Below, in pieces: positions 1 to 5,670 of a stretch of DNA of 6,173 nt. Within the stretch, counting starts at the first letter, position 1. Each line of letters opens with the position of its first letter. A model generated the notes under the pieces. It was not told the DNA's origin. It did not search any database and was given only the letters and a program-made list of their open reading frames with translations. This stretch comes from Brevundimonas vancanneytii (GTDB lineage: Bacteria; Pseudomonadota; Alphaproteobacteria; Caulobacterales; Caulobacteraceae), in NCBI GenBank assembly GCA_945874855.1, contig CAMCIP010000140.1:1-6173 (forward strand). Reading direction: 5' to 3'. Made by a program: the position numbers and the translations under genes.

Positions 1-123
1 CAGGACCTCGGCCACGACCCGGGCCTGCAGACCGCGGAAGTCGGCATGGCCCCACACCCGCTCCAGCAGGGCGCGGGCCTCGGTCAGGTCGACGGTCGGA
101 CGGACGGCGGAATCGTCGGGCAC
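1..123 (-). CDS. recQ: RecQ-like ATP-dependent DNA helicase, N-terminal fragment
   Basis: Read on the minus strand from a GTG at 123, an uninterrupted frame of 41 codons runs off the left edge. It contains W24-G-H-A-D-F-R-G-L-Q33, which matches the RecQ-specific motif 0 (aromatic-G-x-x-x-F-R-x-x-Q) that contacts the adenine of ATP and lies just before the Walker A motif; Walker A itself is outside the window. RecQ is a 3'-5' superfamily 2 helicase acting in recombination and replication-fork repair. The start is uncertain: an in-frame ATG at 153-151 would add ten residues, and neither start has a clear Shine-Dalgarno sequence. The gene diverges from the rsmC-like gene, so any promoters for the two lie in about 50-80 bases. 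The family call rests on this short motif region only. Confidence 0.65.
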   Translation of the reverse strand, partial: MPDDSAVRPTVDLTEARALLERVWGHADFRGLQARVVAEVL

Positions 124-202
124 GGGCCGTGAGTGCCCCAGCCCGGGCCGCATGTCATGCGCGACATTTGATTTCAGCGCCGATCCCGTGGATGAGCCGG
201 GA

Positions 203-1102
203 ATGACCGTGCTGCTTTACGGCCGCCCCCCGGCGGCGTTCGACCCGCCTGCGGAGGCCCTGCAGACCTCGCCCCTGATCCCCGGATCGGTGGCGCTGGA
301 GGAGGTGACCCCCGGCTCGGCGGAGGCGGCGGTGATCTATGCCCCGCCCGGCGTGCTGGAGCGGCGGGCGACGCTGGCTATGGCGCTGCGTGCCCTGAAG
401 CCCGGCGGGCGGATCGACGCCATGGCGCCCAAGGACAAGGGCGGATCGCGGCTGCGGAAGGAGCTGCAGGGCCTCGGCCTGACCGTCCACGACGAGCCCA
501 GGGCGCATCACCGGCGCTGCCGCGCGACGGTGGACGGACCCCTGACCGGGCTGGAGGCGGCGATCGCGGACGGAGCGGCGCGGATCGTGCCGCAGACCGG
601 ACTGTGGTCGCGGCCCGGCGTCTTCGCCTGGGACCGGATCGACGCCGGCACGGCGCGGCTGGCCGCCGTCCTGCCGCCGCTGAAGGGGGCGGGGGCGGAC
701 CTGGGGTGCGGGGCCGGGGCGCTGGCCCTGGCCGTGCTGGGCTCCGCCGCCGTCACCTCCCTGCGGCTGATCGATCTGGACCGGCGCGCGATCGAGGCGG
801 CCCGGCTGAACGTGACCGATCCGCGCGCGACCTTCGACTGGGCCGACGCCCGCACCCTGCCGGCCGGCGGCGACCTCGATTTCGCCGTCATGAACCCGCC
901 CTTCCACGACGGCGGGCAGGAGGATCGGCGGCTGGGTCAGGGCTTTGTGAGGAAGGCCGCCGACCTGCTGAAGAAGGGCGGCGTCCTCTGGATGGTCGCC
1001 AACCGCCACCTGCCCTATGAGGCCGATCTGACCGCCGCCTTCCGCCGGGTGGGCACGGTCGAGGAGAACGCGGGCTACAAGATCTTCGAGGCGGTGAAGT
1101 GA
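203..1102 (+). CDS. rsmC: RsmC-type 16S rRNA guanine-N2 methyltransferase
   Basis: This is a class I SAM-dependent methyltransferase of the RsmC/RlmG (MTS) group. RsmC methylates N2 of G1207 in helix 34 of 16S rRNA on the 30S subunit. From the ATG at 203 the product is 299 residues. The N-terminal half (about 1-130) looks like the degenerate methyltransferase-like domain of RsmC, with a PKDKGGSRL segment near residues 76-84. The C-terminal half carries the SAM-binding motif DLGCGAGAL (166-174) and the catalytic signature NPPFHDG (231-237), which is identical to the RsmC form of N-P-P-F/Y. The E. coli protein is about 343 residues, so this one is somewhat shorter. The frame stays open to an ATG at 152. 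I prefer 203 because a GGATGAG stretch (190-196) precedes it and the conserved-looking sequence begins there (MTVLLYG). Its stop overlaps the next gene's GTG. RlmG-like specificity cannot be excluded. Confidence 0.85.
   Translation: MTVLLYGRPPAAFDPPAEALQTSPLIPGSVALEEVTPGSAEAAVIYAPPGVLERRATLAMALRALKPGGRIDAMAPKDKGGSRLRKELQGLGLTVHDEPRAHHRRCRATVDGPLTGLEAAIADGAARIVPQTGLWSRPGVFAWDRIDAGTARLAAVLPPLKGAGADLGCGAGALALAVLGSAAVTSLRLIDLDRRAIEAARLNVTDPRATFDWADARTLPAGGDLDFAVMNPPFHDGGQEDRRLGQGFVRKAADLLKKGGVLWMVANRHLPYEADLTAAFRRVGTVEENAGYKIFEAVK
1088..1091 (+). promoter_or_regulatory. Shine-Dalgarno GAGG for rsuA
   Basis: GAGG lies inside the end of the rsmC-like gene, seven bases before the GTG at 1099. It supports that GTG as the true start, in a GTGA overlap with the upstream stop, over the internal ATG at 1174, which would cut into the S4 domain. 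Confidence 0.6.
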
Positions 1103-1863
1103 AGCCGCCCTCAAGCAGCCCGAAGGGCGACAGGGCAATCAAGAACGTCCGCCTCGACCGTCTGCTGGGCGGCATGGGCTATGGCTCGCGCCAGGAGATC
1201 GCGAAGCTGGCGAAGCTGGGCGGGATCACCCTGGACGGGCGTGACCTGACCGACGCCTCGGCCCGCATCGCCCCGACGTCCGACCTGCCCGACCGGATGA
1301 CGGTGGACGGCCGCCCGGTGGATCCGCCCCCGGGCCTGGTCCTCCTGCTGAACAAGCCCATCGGCATGACCTGTTCGCACAAGGAGGACGGCCTGCTGGT
1401 CTACGACGTCCTGCCGCCGCGCTGGCGCCGCCGCGACCCGGCCATCTCGACGGTGGGGCGGCTGGACAAGGCGACCACCGGCCTGCTGCTGCTGACCGAC
1501 GACGGCGACCTGCTGCACCGGATCATCAGCCCGCGCCGCCATGTGGCCAAGGTCTATCGCGCGACCCTGGCCCGGCCACTGGAGGGCCACGAGGCGGCTC
1601 TGTTCGCCTCGGGCGATCTGGTGCTGGAGGGCGAGGACAAGCCGCTGGCTCCCGCCGTGCTGGAGCCCATCGGGCCGACCGGGGCACGGCTGACGGTGCA
1701 TGAGGGCCGCTATCATCAGGTGCGCCGCATGTTCGCCGCCGCCGGCAATCATGTGGAGGCCCTGCACCGCGAGCGGGTCGGTGCCCTCACCCTCCCCGAC
1801 GACCTGGCCCCGGGCGCGTGGCGGCTGCTGGCGCCGGGGGAAGTGGATCGGGTGTTTGCTTGA
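1099..1863 (+). CDS. rsuA: 16S rRNA pseudouridine-516 synthase, RsuA family
   Basis: This 254-residue protein isomerises a uridine in rRNA to pseudouridine; for RsuA the target is U516 in the 530-loop region of 16S rRNA. An S4 RNA-binding domain spans about residues 17-75 (R-L-D-R-L-L-G-G-M-G followed by the S-R-Q-E-I helix). The catalytic domain follows with NKPIGM (85-90), the active-site motif GRLDKATTGLLLLTDDGDL (120-138, catalytic Asp123) and EGRYHQVRRMF (202-212). The C-terminal stretch through A-G-N-H-V-E-A-L-H-R-E-R is very close to E. coli RsuA, so I prefer RsuA over RluB, RluE or RluF. An N-terminal extension of about 16 residues before the S4 domain makes it longer than the ~231-residue E. 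coli protein. It starts with GTG overlapping the rsmC stop, which implies translational coupling of two 16S rRNA modifiers. Its TGA stop lies within the predicted -35 element of the TA promoter. Confidence 0.92.
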   Translation: MKPPSSSPKGDRAIKNVRLDRLLGGMGYGSRQEIAKLAKLGGITLDGRDLTDASARIAPTSDLPDRMTVDGRPVDPPPGLVLLLNKPIGMTCSHKEDGLLVYDVLPPRWRRRDPAISTVGRLDKATTGLLLLTDDGDLLHRIISPRRHVAKVYRATLARPLEGHEAALFASGDLVLEGEDKPLAPAVLEPIGPTGARLTVHEGRYHQVRRMFAAAGNHVEALHRERVGALTLPDDLAPGAWRLLAPGEVDRVFA

Positions 1864-1888
1864 GGATGGCCATCGAAATGGCTATCTT
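1860..1888 (+). promoter_or_regulatory. Predicted promoter of the toxin-antitoxin operon
   Basis: A -35-like TTGAGG (1860-1865) and a -10-like TATCTT (1883-1888) are separated by 17 bases. The -10 region reads GGCTATC, sharing GCTA with the Caulobacter sigma-73 consensus. The predicted +1, about 6-8 bases after the -10 element, is at 1894-1896, on or beside the antitoxin ATG at 1895. No Shine-Dalgarno sequence precedes that ATG, so the transcript may be leaderless, which is common in Caulobacter. The rsuA stop (1861-1863) sits inside the -35 element. Each hexamer matches its E. coli consensus at four of six positions, so this is a reasonable but unproven prediction. Confidence 0.5.
1865..1886 (+). 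promoter_or_regulatory. Inverted-repeat operator for antitoxin autoregulation
   Basis: Arms GATGGCCAT (1865-1873) and ATGGCTATC (1878-1886) are inverted around the four-base spacer CGAA and pair at eight of nine positions, the ninth being G-T. The left arm extended by one base is itself a perfect 10-bp palindrome, GATGGCCATC (1865-1874). Viewed as direct repeats, ATGGCCATC and ATGGCTATC start 12 bases apart, about one helical turn. The repeat fills the spacer of the predicted promoter, where a bound antitoxin or VapBC complex would block RNA polymerase, as is usual for Phd/YefM-type TA operons. In readthrough RNA from rsuA it could form a 9-bp hairpin, but no U-tract follows, so it is not a typical terminator. 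Confidence 0.6.
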
Positions 1889-1894
1889 CGCCGC

Positions 1895-2131
1895 ATGACC
1901 CAGTACTCCGTCGCCGAGGCCAGAAACAATCTGCCGAAGCTGATCGATCGCATGCTGGCCGGCGAGGAGGTCGTCATCACGCGTCGCGGCAAGCCGATCG
2001 CCCGGCTGGCTCCGGAGGCGCATCCGGACGGCGGGATCGTCATCGACCCGGACTGGCTGGACCGGAACCGCATCGTGCCGGCGAAACGGGGCAACGCTGC
2101 CGCGATCATCGCCGAGCTTCGGGACGAATAG
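1895..2131 (+). CDS. vapB: Type II antitoxin, Phd/YefM family (VapB partner)
   Basis: This 78-residue protein has the N-terminal Phd/YefM DNA-binding fold: YSVAEARNNLPKLIDRMLAGEEVVITRRGKPIARL spans residues 4-38 and ends in the family's hallmark V-V-I-T-R-R-G-K-P-I-A-R-L strand. The C-terminal part (about 45-78, with D-W-L-D-R-N-R-I-V-P) is the likely toxin-binding tail that would wrap around and inhibit the PIN toxin. The frame is open well upstream inside rsuA, but the ATG at 1895 is the start because M-T-x-Y-S-V-A-E-A is the usual beginning of the family. It has no Shine-Dalgarno sequence and sits at the predicted transcription start. It probably represses its own promoter through the inverted repeat just upstream. 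An AGA arginine codon at residue 10 is unusual for this genome. The toxin start follows its stop by five bases. Confidence 0.88.
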   Translation: MTQYSVAEARNNLPKLIDRMLAGEEVVITRRGKPIARLAPEAHPDGGIVIDPDWLDRNRIVPAKRGNAAAIIAELRDE

Positions 2132-2136
2132 CCGGC

Positions 2137-2553
2137 GTGATCTTCTATCCCGACACCAGCGTGCTGCTCGCAGCCCTGATCGACGACGACCTGACCGAGG
2201 TCGCGCGACCCTGGCTGGCCGAACGCCCGCGACTTTCGCTAAGCGCCTGGACGGCTGCGGAGTTCACGTCGGGTATCCGGTTGAAGGTGCGCAGGCGCCA
2301 GCTCACCGAGGGCCAGGCCCGACGGGCGGAACATCTTTTCGACGGCCTGATCCAGGCTCCCGGCCTCCCGGAGCCCCTCACGAACGCAGACGTGGTCGAG
2401 GCCCGCCGACTGGTCGCAGCTGCCGAGGCCCTTCGTGCGCCCGACGCCCTGCACATCGCCGTCGCCGACCGACTGGGGCTCGCTTTCGTTACCCTGGACA
2501 AGGCGCAGAAGGCGGCAGCCCTCGCCCGGGGCTTGAGCGTGGTCGACCTGTGA
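2137..2553 (+). CDS. vapC: Type II toxin, PIN-domain ribonuclease (VapC-like)
   Basis: This 138-residue PIN-domain protein, of usual VapC length, would be a Mg2+-dependent endoribonuclease held inactive by the upstream antitoxin. Known VapC toxins cut tRNAs or the rRNA sarcin-ricin loop; the target here cannot be read from sequence. All four acidic active-site positions are present: Asp6 in Y-P-D-T-S, Glu42 in A-A-E-F, Asp103 in A-P-D-A-L-H and Asp121 in T-L-D-K-A, so it should be active. The GTG at 2137 is needed to include Asp6, and no strong Shine-Dalgarno sequence precedes it. By hand count about 24 of 138 codons end in A or T and five arginines use CGA, more than in trpF, consistent with acquisition by transfer. 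Its TGA overlaps the GTG start of trpF. Confidence 0.88.
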   Translation: MIFYPDTSVLLAALIDDDLTEVARPWLAERPRLSLSAWTAAEFTSGIRLKVRRRQLTEGQARRAEHLFDGLIQAPGLPEPLTNADVVEARRLVAAAEALRAPDALHIAVADRLGLAFVTLDKAQKAAALARGLSVVDL

Positions 2554-3188
2554 CCCTCGCCAAGATCTGCGGCCTGACCACGCCCGAAACCCTCGACGCC
2601 GCTCTGGACCACGGTGCCGCCTTCGTCGGGGCGGTCATCTTCGAGAAGAGTCCGCGCCATCTGGAGCCGCTGCAGGCCGCCACCCTGTTCGACCGGGCGC
2701 GGGGGCGGGCGAAGATCGTCGCGGTCGTGGTCGATCCGTCCGACCTGCTGCTGACCACGCTCGCCCTGGGCCTGAGGCCCGACCTCATCCAGCTGCATGG
2801 CCGCGAAACGCCCGCACGCGCCGTCGAGGTGCGCCGCCTGACCAAGGCCGGGATCATCAAGGCCCTGCCGGTGCGCGAGGCCGCCGATCTGGACGTGGCC
2901 GGGGACTGGGGCGAGGCCGCCGACCATCTGATGTTCGATGCGAAGCCGCCCGAGGGGGCGGGCCTGCCCGGCGGCGTGGGCCACGCCTTCGACTGGACCC
3001 TGCTGGCCGGCCACGCCTTCGCCCGGCCCTGGTTCCTGGCCGGCGGTCTGGACCCGGACAATGTGGCGCAGGCGATTTCGGTCACCGGCGCGCCCCTTGT
3101 GGACACATCCTCTGGCGTGGAAAGCGCGCCGGGTGTTAAGGAGCCCGCCCGGATCGCGGCCTTTCTGAGCGCCGTGGCCAAGGCCTGA
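2550..3188 (+). CDS. trpF: Phosphoribosylanthranilate isomerase
   Basis: TrpF converts N-(5-phosphoribosyl)anthranilate to CdRP, an Amadori rearrangement in cytosolic tryptophan synthesis. The 212-residue length is normal for a stand-alone TrpF (beta/alpha)8 barrel. KICG (5-8) holds the catalytic general base Cys7; SPRHL (34-38) and QLHG (81-84) are family signatures; Asp130 in L-M-F-D-A-K is the general acid; GGLDPDNV (165-172) and DTSSGVESAPGVK (185-197) form the C-terminal phosphate-binding and signature region. It starts at GTG 2550 in a GTGA overlap with the toxin stop and has no convincing Shine-Dalgarno sequence of its own, so its translation probably depends on ribosomes finishing the toxin. 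trpE, trpG, trpD and trpC are not in this window. It is fused neither to trpC nor to trpB. Confidence 0.95.
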   Translation: MTLAKICGLTTPETLDAALDHGAAFVGAVIFEKSPRHLEPLQAATLFDRARGRAKIVAVVVDPSDLLLTTLALGLRPDLIQLHGRETPARAVEVRRLTKAGIIKALPVREAADLDVAGDWGEAADHLMFDAKPPEGAGLPGGVGHAFDWTLLAGHAFARPWFLAGGLDPDNVAQAISVTGAPLVDTSSGVESAPGVKEPARIAAFLSAVAKA

Positions 3189-3199
3189 AAGCCCCTGCC

Positions 3200-4417
<1,218 letters not shown>

Positions 4418-4419
4418 GC

Positions 4420-4833
4420 ATGAAGACCCTGATCGCCTCGGCGACCCTGGCCATGGCGCTGCTGGGGGCCGGCGCCGCGTCTGCCCAGACCCCGACCGAG
4501 GAGGTCTCCCTGCCCCTCATCGAGGGCGTCCAGTTCGATGACACCTGCGGGCCGAAGCCGGAATTTCAGGCCCGGGCCACCTGTGTGCGCGGGTCCCTGG
4601 CCTCCATCGGCCCCACCGCAGAGGCCTATATCGGCCATTTCGAGCGGCAGGGCTGGTCGGTCGTGGGCGGCAGCGCCAACAGCGTGATCTTCGCGCGTCG
4701 CCGGGCCGACGGGGCCTGCGACGGTCTGGAGATGGCGGCCTTCTACGACGAGACGCGCCAGCCTTCTCCAGGCGCCGACGGCTGGCTGGCCTTCGCGCCC
4801 ATCCCCGGGAATGTGTGCGGCCAGGCGCAATGA
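4420..4833 (+). CDS. Small exported protein of unknown function, four cysteines
   Basis: I do not recognise this 137-residue protein. It begins with a typical Sec signal peptide: Lys2, a hydrophobic core at about residues 4-19 and an A-S-A cleavage site before Gln23, giving a mature chain of about 115 residues. No lipobox cysteine follows and no other membrane segment is seen, so it is probably periplasmic or secreted. The mature part has exactly four cysteines (43, 55, 100, 133), an even number compatible with two disulfides, and aromatic-rich segments such as A-Y-I-G-H-F-E-R-Q-G-W-S (69-80). No catalytic motif is evident. It starts two bases after the trpB stop and its TGA overlaps the trpA ATG as ATGA, so it belongs to the trp operon and translation of trpA is probably coupled to it. 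Its codon use matches its neighbours, so it does not look newly acquired. Confidence 0.8.
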   Translation: MKTLIASATLAMALLGAGAASAQTPTEEVSLPLIEGVQFDDTCGPKPEFQARATCVRGSLASIGPTAEAYIGHFERQGWSVVGGSANSVIFARRRADGACDGLEMAAFYDETRQPSPGADGWLAFAPIPGNVCGQAQ

Positions 4834-5660
4834 CCGTCTCCCGCATCGACGCCCGGTTCGGGGCGCTGAAGGCCGAGGGCCGGGCCGGGTTCGTGACCTA
4901 TGTCATGGCCGGCGATCCTTCGGCCCAGGCGACGCTGGAGATCCTGCGCGGCCTGCCGGGCGCGGGCGCCGACCTGATCGAACTGGGCTTTCCCTTCTCC
5001 GATCCCATGGCCGAGGGGCCCACAATCCAGCGGGCGGCGGCGCGCGGCCTGAAATCGGGCATGACCGTGCGGGGCACGCTGGACCTGGTGCGGGCGTTTC
5101 GCGAGGGCGACGCCGACACGCCTGTGATCCTGATGGGCTATCTCAATCCGCTGGAGACCTGGGGCCACGCGGCCTTTGCGCGCGATGCGGCGGCGGCGGG
5201 GGTGGACGGGCTGATCGTGGTCGACTGCCCGCCGGAGGAGGCCGGGCCCCTGACCGACGCCCTCGATGCCGAGGGCCTCGCCCTGATCCGGCTGGCCACG
5301 CCGACCACGGACGACGCGCGGCTGAAGATCGTCACGGCCCGGACCTCGGGCTTCGTCTACTATGTCTCGGTCGCCGGGGTGACGGGGGTGAAGGAGGCCG
5401 ACGCCGACGCCGTGGCCCCGGCCGTGGCGCGGGTGCGGGCGGCCTCGGGCCTGCCGGTCGCGGTCGGCTTCGGCATCAAGACGCCGCAGCGGGCCGCCGA
5501 GGTGGCCCGGGTCGCCGACGCCGTGGTCGCCGGATCGGTCCTGGTCGATGAGGTGGCGGCGGCGATCGCGGCCGGCGCCGACCCCACGGCCCGCGTGCTG
5601 GACAAGGTCAGGGCGCTGGCCGATGCGGTCAGGGGTGCGCGCGCCCCGCAGATGGCGTAA
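4830..5660 (+). CDS. trpA: Tryptophan synthase alpha chain
   Basis: TrpA cleaves indole-3-glycerol phosphate to indole and glyceraldehyde 3-phosphate and passes indole to TrpB. At 276 residues it is a normal-length (beta/alpha)8 barrel. IELGFPFSDPMAEGPTIQ (50-67) contains catalytic Glu51 (Glu49 in E. coli). The position equivalent to E. coli Asp60 is Glu62, a conservative change that the family signature pattern tolerates. LMGYLNP (101-107), YVSVAGVTG (178-186), GFGI (213-216) and the phosphate-binding A-G-S-V (234-237) follow in the expected order. The ATG at 4830 overlaps the upstream TGA by four bases and gives the normal start M-x-x-S-R-I-D-A-R-F; the frame is open only five residues further. 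No strong Shine-Dalgarno sequence precedes it. The C-terminal ~20 residues are variable in the family. Confidence 0.97.
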   Translation: MTVSRIDARFGALKAEGRAGFVTYVMAGDPSAQATLEILRGLPGAGADLIELGFPFSDPMAEGPTIQRAAARGLKSGMTVRGTLDLVRAFREGDADTPVILMGYLNPLETWGHAAFARDAAAAGVDGLIVVDCPPEEAGPLTDALDAEGLALIRLATPTTDDARLKIVTARTSGFVYYVSVAGVTGVKEADADAVAPAVARVRAASGLPVAVGFGIKTPQRAAEVARVADAVVAGSVLVDEVAAAIAAGADPTARVLDKVRALADAVRGARAPQMA

Positions 5661-5663
5661 AGG
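5659..5663 (+). promoter_or_regulatory. Shine-Dalgarno AAAGG for accD
   Basis: AAAGG overlaps the trpA TAA stop and lies seven bases before the accD ATG at 5671. It gives accD its own ribosome entry within the operon and supports that start. Confidence 0.55.
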
Positions 5664-5670
5664 CGCGCCG

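Noticed and set aside
163..190. Sigma-70-like promoter in the recQ/rsmC interval (TTGATT at 168-173 on the plus strand; GCTGAAATC on the minus strand)
   Set aside because: No partner hexamer is found at 16-18 bases in either direction, so the matches are not distinguishable from chance.
155..1138. Minus-strand open frame of 327 codons opposite the methyltransferase gene
   Set aside because: The plus strand shows intact methyltransferase motifs in order, and the antisense product has no recognisable domain.
1865..1890. Rho-independent terminator between rsuA and the TA operon
   Set aside because: The inverted repeat could form a stem, but no run of T follows. Its position between the -35 and -10 elements fits an operator better.
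1700..1894. Upstream extension of the antitoxin reading frame into rsuA (start at 1700)
   Set aside because: This part lies in a second frame of the conserved RsuA C-terminus, and the antitoxin family normally begins at the M-T-x-Y-S-V-A-E-A found at 1895.
2554..3199. Tryptophan leader peptide or attenuator in front of the trp genes
   Set aside because: trpF begins inside the toxin stop codon and trpF-trpB are 11 bases apart, so there is no leader region. No Trp-rich short frame or competing hairpins were seen.
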